From positions 1,674,001 to 1,738,000 of the forward strand of contig NZ_CP040812.1 of the NCBI RefSeq assembly GCF_006159205.1: a stretch of DNA of 64,000 bases. Reading direction: 5' to 3'. Numbering within the stretch: position 1 is the stretch's first letter; every line of letters begins with the position of its first letter. A program made the position numbers and the translations under genes. This document shows, piece after piece, positions 41,525 to 49,508 of this stretch. The notes beneath the pieces are model-generated. The model did no database searches. It was not told the origin of the DNA and saw only the letters and a program-made list of their open reading frames with translations. The stretch comes from Antarcticibacterium flavum (GTDB lineage: Bacteria > Bacteroidota > Bacteroidia > Flavobacteriales > Flavobacteriaceae).

Positions 41525-42877
41525 ATGAAAAATTATAAATTAACCCTATCCATTCTTAGTGCAGCCTTTTTGATGGTTAGCTGCGAGGATGAGTTAAACC
41601 TGGAACCGGAACAATCCATCTCTACAGAAGTTGCGATTTCAACAGGTGAGAATATTGAGAACATACTCATAGGAACTTATGCAGAAGCCGGAGATAATGT
41701 TTCTTATGGTGGAGACATACAAATTTTAAGCGACCTGTATGGTTTTACAGATGAAGCTTCCTGGGTAGGAACCTTTGCCCAGCCAAGGGAAGTTTTCAAT
41801 AAAAGGATCTTTACAGATAATGTTTTTGTTAGAGACATATGGCTTAACGGTTACCAGATCATCAACCAGGCAAATCTGGTTGTAGATTATGTAGATCTTG
41901 TAGATGAGGACAGGCAGGCGACTGTTGAAGGAGAAGCAAAATTCCTTAGAGCCCTTACTTATTTCGACCTTGTTAGGCTTTTTGGCCAGCAGTATGAAGC
42001 AGGAGAGCAAAATACTCAATTGGGTGTACCTTTAACTCTTACAGGTATTACAGATTACTCTGGCGACCTTGAAATTCCAAGGAACACAGTAGAAGAGGTT
42101 TACACGCAAGTAGTTGCCGATCTTACTGATGCTTACGACTTACTTCCTCCAAGCAACGGGATCTTTGCTGATAAGTATGCCGCACAGGCACTTCTTGCTA
42201 GGGTATACCTGCAAATGGGTAATTACGAAGGTGCAAGGGACGCCGCTCATGATGTAATTGAGAACAGCGGGCATTCCTTAACCTCAACCTATGCAGCAGC
42301 TTTCAATAACGATGTAGATTCATCTGAAGATGTGTTCGCTTTCCAGGTGACTTCCCAGGATGGTGAAAATGACCTGATCATCCACTATGCCGATCAGGCT
42401 GCAGGTGGTAGAGGTGGTGATATCACTATTAACCCGGCTTTCATTGACAGGTTTGATGCAAATGATGACAGGGGAGATTATTTTTATGCAAGTGCGCAAA
42501 GTGGAGCTACCCTAACCGGTAAATACACAAATCAATTTGGGAACATTCCTGTTATTAGACTGGCAGAAATGTATCTTATAAGAGCCGAGGCGAATGAGAG
42601 GCTTGGAACCGAAATAGGTAATACACCTCTGGAGGACATAAATCTTATAAGAAGCCGTGCAAATGCCACCACCTTATCCTCTGTTGATCTTGAAGACATT
42701 CTTGAAGAAAGAGAACTGGAACTGGCTTTTGAAGGATTCCTTATCCACGATTTGAAGAGGACTCAACGCAATGTGGGAGATTTGGAGTATAATGCCAATG
42801 CCCTGGTGTTTCCTGTTCCTCAAAGAGAAATAGATGCCAACTCGCTCCTAGTACAAAACCCGGGATACGGAGCTTAA
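41525..42877 (+). CDS. RagB/SusD family nutrient-uptake lipoprotein (2)
   Basis: A 450-aa surface lipoprotein. Signal peptide with MVSC, then EDELNLEPEQSISTEVA, the classic SusD opening. TPR region: VEGEAKFLRALTYFDLVRLF; C-terminal family signatures VIRLAEMYLIRAEANERLG, EERELELAFEGFLIHDLKR and VFPVPQREIDANSLLVQNPG are all present. It caps the preceding SusC. No enzyme or regulator gene follows, only a terminator, so this is an orphan SusCD pair. Confidence 0.95.
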   Translation: MKNYKLTLSILSAAFLMVSCEDELNLEPEQSISTEVAISTGENIENILIGTYAEAGDNVSYGGDIQILSDLYGFTDEASWVGTFAQPREVFNKRIFTDNVFVRDIWLNGYQIINQANLVVDYVDLVDEDRQATVEGEAKFLRALTYFDLVRLFGQQYEAGEQNTQLGVPLTLTGITDYSGDLEIPRNTVEEVYTQVVADLTDAYDLLPPSNGIFADKYAAQALLARVYLQMGNYEGARDAAHDVIENSGHSLTSTYAAAFNNDVDSSEDVFAFQVTSQDGENDLIIHYADQAAGGRGGDITINPAFIDRFDANDDRGDYFYASAQSGATLTGKYTNQFGNIPVIRLAEMYLIRAEANERLGTEIGNTPLEDINLIRSRANATTLSSVDLEDILEERELELAFEGFLIHDLKRTQRNVGDLEYNANALVFPVPQREIDANSLLVQNPGYGA

Positions 42878-42900
42878 AATTTAGAAATTAAAATTTATAA

Positions 42901-42930
42901 ATGGCTGCCTTCACGGGCAGCCATTTTTAT
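42901..42930 (+). terminator. Terminator after the second SusCD unit
   Basis: Stem ATGGCTGCC / GGCAGCCAT, loop TTCACG, followed by TTTTATTTT; 24 bases past the susD stop. The GGCTGCC core matches that of the terminator at 38321. Confidence 0.9.
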
Positions 42931-42952
42931 TTTAACTCTTTCTATAAAAGCA

Positions 42953-42960
42953 TACCTTTG
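42953..42960 (+). promoter_or_regulatory. -7 box of rlmB, placed for a leaderless transcript
   Basis: TACCTTTG, a perfect -7 element, ends only four bases before the rlmB ATG (42965). No good TTTG -33 box is seen in the T-rich stretch upstream, which overlaps the preceding terminator tail. Confidence 0.65.
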
Positions 42961-42964
42961 TGAT

Positions 42965-43729
42965 ATGGAAGAGAACACAACTATTTTTGGAATAAGAACA
43001 GTTATTGAAGCAATTCAAAGCGAAAAGAACATTGATAAAATATATATTCAAAAAGGCCTTAGCGGTCCACTCTTGCAGGAACTACAAAGTCTTGTAAATA
43101 AACAGGAATACAATATATCCTATGTTCCCGTTGAAAAACTAAATAAACTGGCCCAGGGTAACCACCAGGGGGTGGTGGCAAAGATCTCCCCGGTGAAATT
43201 TCGTGATCTAGAAGAAGTGGTTCAGGAATCCCTGGAAAAGGATGGCACTCCTCCCCTATTTCTATTACTGGACCAGATCACCGATGCCAGGAATTTTGGA
43301 GCCATAATAAGGACGGCAGAATGTTGCGGGGTTGATGGTATCATTATCCAAAGCAAGGGAGGAGCTCCCGTAAATGCCGATACCGTTAAAACATCTGCCG
43401 GGGCGGTTTTTAAAATTCCAATATGTAAAGTGAATCATATAAAGGATGCTATTTACTACCTGCAGGCGTCTGGCATAAAAGTAGTAGCAGCTACAGAGAA
43501 AACTTCATCAACACTTTATGAGCAGGATTTCTCCACGCCTGTCGCACTGGTGATGGGCAGTGAAGGTAAAGGAGTCTCTTCCTCCATCCTTAAGATCGTA
43601 GATGAAAATGCAAAATTACCAATGTTCGGGACTATTGGATCTTTGAACGTATCTGTAGCTTGTGGTGCATTCCTCTATGAGATCATACGACAAAGAAGCA
43701 GCCCACTGAATTCCGAAGGGAAAATATAA
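42965..43729 (+). CDS. rlmB: 23S rRNA (guanosine-2'-O-)-methyltransferase RlmB
   Basis: A 254-aa SPOUT (SpoU) methyltransferase that methylates the 2'-O of G2251 (E. coli numbering) in the 23S P-loop using SAM. The N-terminal substrate-binding domain (IFGIRTVIEAIQSEKNIDKI) leads to motif 1 DARNFGAIIRTAECCGVDGI, motif 2 VALVMGSEGKGVS and motif 3 GSLNVSVACGAFLYEI, which form the trefoil knot. Length is normal. Confidence 0.93.
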   Translation: MEENTTIFGIRTVIEAIQSEKNIDKIYIQKGLSGPLLQELQSLVNKQEYNISYVPVEKLNKLAQGNHQGVVAKISPVKFRDLEEVVQESLEKDGTPPLFLLLDQITDARNFGAIIRTAECCGVDGIIIQSKGGAPVNADTVKTSAGAVFKIPICKVNHIKDAIYYLQASGIKVVAATEKTSSTLYEQDFSTPVALVMGSEGKGVSSSILKIVDENAKLPMFGTIGSLNVSVACGAFLYEIIRQRSSPLNSEGKI

Positions 43730-43743
43730 ATTAACTTTTTAAC

Positions 43744-44514
43744 CTACTCTTCCTGAGTATTTGATTTCTTAAAGACGTATCTGTAGGTAAATCTGGTTTT
43801 CTCTCGTGGAGTATTTTCAGGATCCATTTGCTCATCGTTTGGAGGCCTGGTGGCTCCAATGAAATTTCCGTTCTCATCAAACTGCTGCATGAATTCATCT
43901 TCCTCTTCCTTATAATCCTCACGTTCCCATTCGAATTTTGGACGCTTTACGATCTTATTTTTATACAAAAAGGCGAAAATTAAGCCAACAATTAGTCCCG
44001 ATAAATGTCCTTCCCAGGAAATTCCGGGATCTACAGGGACTACAAACCAAAGCATCCCACCATAAAGAAAGACAACTATTAAAGAGAGGGCTATAAGCCG
44101 GAAATACCTGGAAAAAATTCCCTTAAAAAAAAGAAAGGAAGCCAACAGGTAGATCACCCCGCTAGCACCAATGTGATTTGCAGGACGGCCAATTACCCAG
44201 GTCATTATACCTGTAAAGAGCATCCCAAGCAAAAGAATCTCCCAACTAATTCTACGGTAGAAATAAAAGAGGGACATGGATAACACAAATAAGGGTATGG
44301 TATTGTTGAAAAGATGCTTGATATCTGAATGTATGAAGGGTGAAAACACAACCCCTCTCAATCCTATCCATTCCCTTGGTCTTACTCCCAGGTAATTAAA
44401 ATCAAATCCAAACCTTATTTCAAACCAAAAGACAAGCCATATGAGAAGTACAAATAATAAGGGATATCCTAACACCCCAGATGTAAACGTTAAAGATTCT
44501 TCCTGCTTTTCCAT
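43744..44514 (-). CDS. Rhomboid family intramembrane serine protease
   Basis: A 256-aa multi-span inner-membrane protein. The catalytic dyad is visible: Ser118 in HIGASGVIYLL and His170 in SWEGHLSGLIVG. HSDIKHLFNNTIPLFVL upstream provides the His/Asn oxyanion-side residues common in the family. Six or so hydrophobic segments lie between 15 and 190. A ~65-residue charged cytosolic tail follows (EREDYKEEEDEFMQQFDENG), with no known domain. It would cleave membrane-anchored substrates; these are unknown. Convergent with rlmB, with only 14 bases between. Confidence 0.92.
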   Translation of the reverse strand: MEKQEESLTFTSGVLGYPLLFVLLIWLVFWFEIRFGFDFNYLGVRPREWIGLRGVVFSPFIHSDIKHLFNNTIPLFVLSMSLFYFYRRISWEILLLGMLFTGIMTWVIGRPANHIGASGVIYLLASFLFFKGIFSRYFRLIALSLIVVFLYGGMLWFVVPVDPGISWEGHLSGLIVGLIFAFLYKNKIVKRPKFEWEREDYKEEEDEFMQQFDENGNFIGATRPPNDEQMDPENTPREKTRFTYRYVFKKSNTQEE

Positions 44515-44627
44515 TGATTCATTAAATAATAAATTTAGCTATTTAAATTATGCTACCCACAATTCTCCTATGCAATTCCTGTGCTACAGATAATGCAATT
44601 GCCAAAATGTCAATTTCGATGTATGGC

Positions 44628-44661
44628 TTTGAACTAAAAATTATGTAAATCCCTACCTTTG
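44628..44661 (+). promoter_or_regulatory. Promoter of rarA, placed for a leaderless transcript
   Basis: TTTG at 44628-44631, 22 bases, then TACCTTTG at 44654-44661, both matching the Bacteroidetes consensus. The ATG at 44666 follows the -7 box by four bases, the same geometry as at rlmB. Confidence 0.78.
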
Positions 44662-44665
44662 AAAA

Positions 44666-45940
44666 ATGAATGAACCACTGGCAGAAAGATTACGTCCAAG
44701 GACTCTTGAGGATTACCTGAGTCAGCAGCACCTTATAGGAGAAAAAGGTGCCCTAAACAGGCAAATCAAGAACGGAAATATACCATCCCTTATCCTTTGG
44801 GGGCCTCCCGGAGTTGGAAAGACCACGCTTGCCAATATTATAGCGACAGAAAGTGGACGACCCTTTTATACCTTAAGCGCTATTAATAGCGGTGTTAAGG
44901 ATGTTCGCGAGATCATCGAAAAGGCAAAAAAGAGTGACGGGTTATTCACCACAAAGAACCCGATACTTTTTATAGATGAGATACATCGATTCAGCAAATC
45001 CCAGCAGGACTCACTACTAGGTGCTGTAGAAAAAGGCTGGGTCACCTTAATAGGGGCAACTACAGAGAATCCCAGCTTTGAGGTCATTTCTGCCCTGCTT
45101 TCCCGTTGCCAGGTTTATACATTAAAGCCCTTTTCCAAAGAGGAACTTATTGCCCTTCTTGAAAGAGCAATGAGAGAAGACCCTGTTATTAAATCCAGAG
45201 ATGTTCACTTAAAAGAAACAGAAGCTATTTTAAGGTTAAGCGGGGGTGATGCAAGAAAATTGCTTAATATTTTTGAATTACTTGTTACATCTGCCGTGGC
45301 ACCTGTTACAATTACCAATGACCTTGTGCTGGAACAGGTACAGCAAAACACTGTGTTATATGATAAGACGGGGGAACAGCATTATGACATAGTATCTGCT
45401 TATATCAAATCAATAAGAGGTAGCGACCCCAATGCTGCAGTTTATTGGCTGGCAAGAATGATAGAAGGTGGTGAAGATGTTAAATTCATAGCCCGTAGAC
45501 TGCTTATCCTGGCAAGTGAAGATATTGGCAATGCCAATCCAACTGCTCTTGTAATGGCAAATAACACCTTCCAGGCTGTAACCACCATTGGATTTCCTGA
45601 ATCACGAATTATTCTTAGCCAGTGTACAATTTATTTGGCTACCTCCCCAAAGAGTAACGCTTCTTACATGGCAATTAATCAGGCCCAGAGCCTGGTAAAG
45701 AAAACCGGAAATCTTTCTGTTCCCCTTTCGCTAAGGAATGCACCTACTAAACTCATGAAGGATATGGGTTATGGTGATGATTACCAGTATGCACATAATT
45801 ATGAAAACAATTTCAAAGAGGCCGAATTCCTTCCGGAGGAAATAAAAAATACCAACTTTTATAATCCAGGGAATAACCAACGGGAAAATTCCCAGAGAGA
45901 ATTCCTGAAAAAAAGATGGAAAGGTAAATATGGTTATTGA
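44666..45940 (+). CDS. rarA: Replication-associated recombination protein A (RarA/MgsA), AAA+ ATPase
   Basis: A 424-aa clamp-loader-like ATPase that acts at stalled replication forks. PLAERLRPRTLEDYLSQQHL opens the protein; Walker A GPPGVGKTT (~46-54), Walker B ILFIDEIHRFSK (~100), sensor 1 LIGATTENPSFEV, and an Arg finger region LLSRCQVY follow. The C-terminal half (DPNAAVYWLARMIEGGEDVK, FIARRLLILASEDIGNANP) is the RarA-specific tetramerisation part. Its end overlaps the convergent gene by 7 bases. Confidence 0.96.
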   Translation: MNEPLAERLRPRTLEDYLSQQHLIGEKGALNRQIKNGNIPSLILWGPPGVGKTTLANIIATESGRPFYTLSAINSGVKDVREIIEKAKKSDGLFTTKNPILFIDEIHRFSKSQQDSLLGAVEKGWVTLIGATTENPSFEVISALLSRCQVYTLKPFSKEELIALLERAMREDPVIKSRDVHLKETEAILRLSGGDARKLLNIFELLVTSAVAPVTITNDLVLEQVQQNTVLYDKTGEQHYDIVSAYIKSIRGSDPNAAVYWLARMIEGGEDVKFIARRLLILASEDIGNANPTALVMANNTFQAVTTIGFPESRIILSQCTIYLATSPKSNASYMAINQAQSLVKKTGNLSVPLSLRNAPTKLMKDMGYGDDYQYAHNYENNFKEAEFLPEEIKNTNFYNPGNNQRENSQREFLKKRWKGKYGY

Positions 45941-46812
45941 TCCTGTTTGGAGTAGACGGTGGTTTTAGGACTATTGCTTTGCGGATCCAGGACTTCTACC
46001 GTTAAATTGCCTTTATTATCAAAATTTGCCATTCCTTTGGCAGTTACTGAAGTGTATAAATAGCTGTCTCTTGCAGAAGATTTGACCAGGGATGCAAAAG
46101 GCTCGGACATCCCTTTTTGATATAAATTATAACCAGAAGGTGTTTTTTCCAGAAAAAATTCTGACCCCTCCTTTTGGAATAAAAGCCGCCTTGCTTCCAT
46201 CCCATCATTTTCTTTGGTTTTGGTACCTTCTACAGCAACAGGATCCTTTGTTTCAACCGGAAGTTCTCTTTCTACCTCACCCGTTACTTCTTTCTCATTA
46301 TCAACAGGAGGAACAGCTGTAACTTCAACTATTTTCTCCTCTTCTACAGGAGGCACTGCCGTGACTTCTACTACGTTTTCCTCTTGGGCATATTTATAAT
46401 TAAGATTGGATATTGCCGTGAATGCCTCTCGCAGAGCTTCATGATATGCCTGTTGGTAATCTTTCAATTTGCTCACCCCCTCTGGAGTAATAAAGACTTC
46501 ATTATTATTGCAGTCCCTTAACTCAATAGCCAGCCTGGTGCGAAACATTCCTGAATCATCTTTTACTCGTGCCCTTAAAGCCTTACAAGGACCGGATGAT
46601 AGCGCAGCAGGAAAGGTTTCATTATCCAAATAGGCTTCAAAACCTTCCCGTTCGAATAAAAATTTCAGCAATTCGTTGAGCTGGTATTGATTGGTTTCTT
46701 TTTGGAAATCAAATTCAGCAGGAATAACTACATATCGATATGAGTTTATGTGTTGCCCATGAATAAACTGAAGGCTAAAAAGAAACAATATGGTAAAGTA
46801 AAGCGTTTTCAT
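45934..46812 (-). CDS. Secreted protein of unknown function with VVEVTAVPPV repeat
   Basis: A 292-aa protein; signal peptide ends near IHGQ. I do not recognise a named domain. The N-terminal part (~20-140; YRYVVIPAEFDFQKETNQYQ, LRARVKDDSGMFRTRLAIEL) looks folded. The middle (~145-200) is a low-complexity Glu/Val/Pro linker with two copies of (I/V)VEVTAVPPV. The C-terminal ~90 residues (EFFLEKTPSGYNLYQKGMSE) look like a small beta domain. It follows the DUF5723 gene by 5 bases, so it may belong with it in the cell envelope. Confidence 0.7.
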   Translation of the reverse strand: MKTLYFTILFLFSLQFIHGQHINSYRYVVIPAEFDFQKETNQYQLNELLKFLFEREGFEAYLDNETFPAALSSGPCKALRARVKDDSGMFRTRLAIELRDCNNNEVFITPEGVSKLKDYQQAYHEALREAFTAISNLNYKYAQEENVVEVTAVPPVEEEKIVEVTAVPPVDNEKEVTGEVERELPVETKDPVAVEGTKTKENDGMEARRLLFQKEGSEFFLEKTPSGYNLYQKGMSEPFASLVKSSARDSYLYTSVTAKGMANFDNKGNLTVEVLDPQSNSPKTTVYSKQDQ

Positions 46813-46817
46813 AGTCT

Positions 46818-48218
46818 TTATTTAAATACAAATTGCATGCCCAGTTGAAGCGAGGCGCTATTGGTTTTTGCCAGATTAAAATAACCAATTAAATTATCTG
46901 CTGCAAGATATACATTGAAATACTTTAACTGCGTTGATACCATTAAACCAATATTTGTATAGGAAAAATCGTCTATAGTATAAGCAAGCCTCATTCTAAA
47001 CCTGGAAGAGAATTTACGGTCATAGTAGGTTGAAAAAGCATATTTTAGGCCGCGGGGCCGTTTAATCCCGAAAAATTTAATTCCCAGTAAATTCGTGTGT
47101 CTTCTATTTACCTTTCTAAGATAACTGCAAGGGGCGTAAGATCGTCCAAAACCATATTCAAGCGCAGCATTTATCTTCCACGGCCGCCAGGTTATATAGT
47201 TTTCATTCAAAGTTTCATCGATAAGGTTTTTATCAACCTCATCTTCAAAAATATCCCAATACGGAATTGCATTACCTCCCGGAGCTACTTCAGGGAATAA
47301 AGGCTCTAACCCATCTGTACGGTAACTACCGTAATAAAGATAATTTTCCACATCCTGCTGCTGCCACATAAGCCCAATATCAAGGATGGAACCCGATGCA
47401 ATTAAATTCTCATTGATAATATAAGTGGCACCCAGGTCAATTCCCGCCCCGGCATTTCCACCAAAAAAGGATCTTTTAAGAATATCTGCAGTTGCCTCCT
47501 GTACAGTAGTATTAGCATCTGTAGCAGTGGTATAACCCGAAGTATTTACCCTCAGGCTAATATTCTCTGCATAATGCCTGTAGTAGTTTGGCCCTTCAGG
47601 AGTATTTCTGGTTATAAACATCCCCCTGTTATTAATACTTTGTGCGTTAAATATTCCCGAGTATAATTTAACCCTCGCACCTATCGTAAGCTGCCGGTCA
47701 ATAACTTTATTGAGGCCAAGATGATAAACCATTAAGGCATCACCTGTAAAGGAAATGTGAGAAAAATCGAAAGGAACATTTATATAGTCATTATTCCCCT
47801 CATTTACCAATATGGCAGGGTCCTTAGGAAAATATGAGAAAAAATCCAGCTCCTGGTAAATACCTGCACTTAAATAATGGTCTTTATTAAGCCGCCACCC
47901 CAGGCTTACAACCTCCAGCTGCTGGGTTGCAGTAAAATAATCCCTGCTGGTCAATCGGCGCATTGTGCGCGTTATACGCTCGTTTATATTGGTATTTGAG
48001 TCCTCAAAAATATCATGTACAGAAACACCGGTAGAACCTGCAGAAAAACTGAATTGGGAAAGCAAGGGCAAACCTACATGGCCATTAAAGTCAATACTGG
48101 CCCCGGGATTGGTCATAAGGGTTTGAGGCAGGCCGTCTACATTATATAATAGTTGCTTGTTCTGTGCCCGGGAACCAGAGAAGGTAAAAAGTAGTATGAG
48201 CAGGAAACAAGTGCGCAT
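46818..48218 (-). CDS. DUF5723 family protein (predicted outer-membrane beta-barrel)
   Basis: A 466-aa exported protein; signal peptide ends SRAQ. It starts with LYNVDGLPQTLMTNPGASID and has many alternating beta-strands (VSLGWRLNKDHYLSAGIYQE, LTIGARVKLYSGIFNAQS). It ends in ASLQLGMQFVFK, an outer-membrane-barrel-type C-terminus, and shows the PorP-like NPG/NPA opening of flavobacterial membrane proteins. Function unknown. It follows a lipoprotein gene by 3 bases. Confidence 0.82.
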   Translation of the reverse strand: MRTCFLLILLFTFSGSRAQNKQLLYNVDGLPQTLMTNPGASIDFNGHVGLPLLSQFSFSAGSTGVSVHDIFEDSNTNINERITRTMRRLTSRDYFTATQQLEVVSLGWRLNKDHYLSAGIYQELDFFSYFPKDPAILVNEGNNDYINVPFDFSHISFTGDALMVYHLGLNKVIDRQLTIGARVKLYSGIFNAQSINNRGMFITRNTPEGPNYYRHYAENISLRVNTSGYTTATDANTTVQEATADILKRSFFGGNAGAGIDLGATYIINENLIASGSILDIGLMWQQQDVENYLYYGSYRTDGLEPLFPEVAPGGNAIPYWDIFEDEVDKNLIDETLNENYITWRPWKINAALEYGFGRSYAPCSYLRKVNRRHTNLLGIKFFGIKRPRGLKYAFSTYYDRKFSSRFRMRLAYTIDDFSYTNIGLMVSTQLKYFNVYLAADNLIGYFNLAKTNSASLQLGMQFVFK

Positions 48219-48221
48219 CCC

Positions 48222-48770
48222 TTAAAATTCAAATGAAAAAAGGCCCTTGGAAGCAAAACTAAGATCGCCTTCAAATTCCTGATCGCCGGGCAAAAGTTCC
48301 AGTTCCACTACCATTTTAATAGATCTTTTTATCACCTCGATCCTGTCATTTCCAATAAACTCGATATGTTCTGTAATGGCAGGGTTTCCAGGGCTACCTG
48401 CATTTATGATAAAATCTACATTATGCTGTACCCTGTTATTTTCTGAAAGAAAAGAAATTTTACTGGAAAATTCCCGCGGGAAAGTATTGCTATACCTAAA
48501 GCTAAATTCCACTTCTTCCAAATCCTTTTGAATATAATCATCGTCCAGGAATTCCAGTCTAACAGTATCTCTTATAGTATTTTTAAATTGGCCGGAGGAG
48601 CCATCAATAAAGTCTTTGGGCTCCACATCAAAAATTAAAAGATCTGCCTGTATTTTTGGTTTAAGAGAGATATCACCGGCCTGGTCCAGGTCCACATCCT
48701 TTACGCATGAGGAAACTCCCAGGACAAGGATTAACATCATTGCCGGCAAACAGCTTTTTAAAGAAAACAT
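48222..48770 (-). CDS. Small lipoprotein of unknown function
   Basis: A 182-aa lipoprotein: signal peptide with VSSC, then VKDVDLD. The Lys-Asp after the Cys resembles surface-export signals known in Capnocytophaga. The rest is predicted beta-rich (VEFSFRYSNTFPREFSSKIS, IKMVVELELLPGDQEFEGDL). No family recognised. It is tightly linked with the DUF5723 barrel gene and may be its partner. Confidence 0.75.
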   Translation of the reverse strand: MFSLKSCLPAMMLILVLGVSSCVKDVDLDQAGDISLKPKIQADLLIFDVEPKDFIDGSSGQFKNTIRDTVRLEFLDDDYIQKDLEEVEFSFRYSNTFPREFSSKISFLSENNRVQHNVDFIINAGSPGNPAITEHIEFIGNDRIEVIKRSIKMVVELELLPGDQEFEGDLSFASKGLFSFEF

Positions 48771-48818
48771 TTGGGGTTAAATTTCTTTTAAACAAACGAA
48801 GATATAAATTCTTTATTG

Positions 48819-49508
48819 CTATAAATAGATCTTCAGCTCATTTAACTTTTGAATACCAGCAGATTGGACTGGTTCCTTTTTTCCGTAATAATCAAAAAAT
48901 ATAGTTTTCATTCCCACACTATGTGCTCCAAGTATATCTGCTTCATAGTTATCCCCCACCATCACACTATTTTCTGGAAGGGCCATGGATTTTTTAAGTG
49001 CCTTCAGGAAGATATTCATATCAGGCTTCTTAACCCCGGCTTCTTCAGAAGTAGTAACCGTCTGGAAAAAGTCTGATATACCCGAATTGGTGAGTTTTGT
49101 ATGCTGCACCTCTTCAAAACCATTGGTGATTATATGTAATTGATAATGGCCTTTTAAATAATCAAGTATTTCAAGTGTATCTTCAAGCAGATGGTTATAG
49201 GTGGGTAAGTATTTAATATAATTATTGGAAAGGTTATTGATGATTTGTGGTGCCACATCCAGTGACATACACTTAAAACAATCATTCAACCTGCCGGTGC
49301 GTAGATCTTCTTTCGAAATCTTATTATCCCTGTACAGTTTCCAGTAATTGTTATTAATTGGAACGTACGTCTCAAGAAACTGCGGCAAACTTATGTCCAG
49401 TTTCTCCTCTTTAAATATAGTTTCAAAGGTCAATGCAGAATTCCTGTCAAAGTCCCACAACGTATGGTCCAGGTCGAAATATATATGTTTAATATTATTT
49501 AATTTCAT
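48819..49508 (-). CDS. yjjG: YjjG-type noncanonical pyrimidine nucleotidase (HAD family)
   Basis: A 229-aa cytosolic HAD phosphatase. Motif I YFDLDHTLWDFDRNS (two Asp), motif II LHIITNGFEEVQHTKL (Thr), the Lys in VKKPDMNIFLKAL and motif IV MVGDNYEADILGAHSVGMKT are present. YjjG enzymes dephosphorylate modified pyrimidine nucleotides (house-cleaning). Its start overlaps the upstream deacetylase-like gene by 14 bases. Confidence 0.88.
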   Translation of the reverse strand: MKLNNIKHIYFDLDHTLWDFDRNSALTFETIFKEEKLDISLPQFLETYVPINNNYWKLYRDNKISKEDLRTGRLNDCFKCMSLDVAPQIINNLSNNYIKYLPTYNHLLEDTLEILDYLKGHYQLHIITNGFEEVQHTKLTNSGISDFFQTVTTSEEAGVKKPDMNIFLKALKKSMALPENSVMVGDNYEADILGAHSVGMKTIFFDYYGKKEPVQSAGIQKLNELKIYL

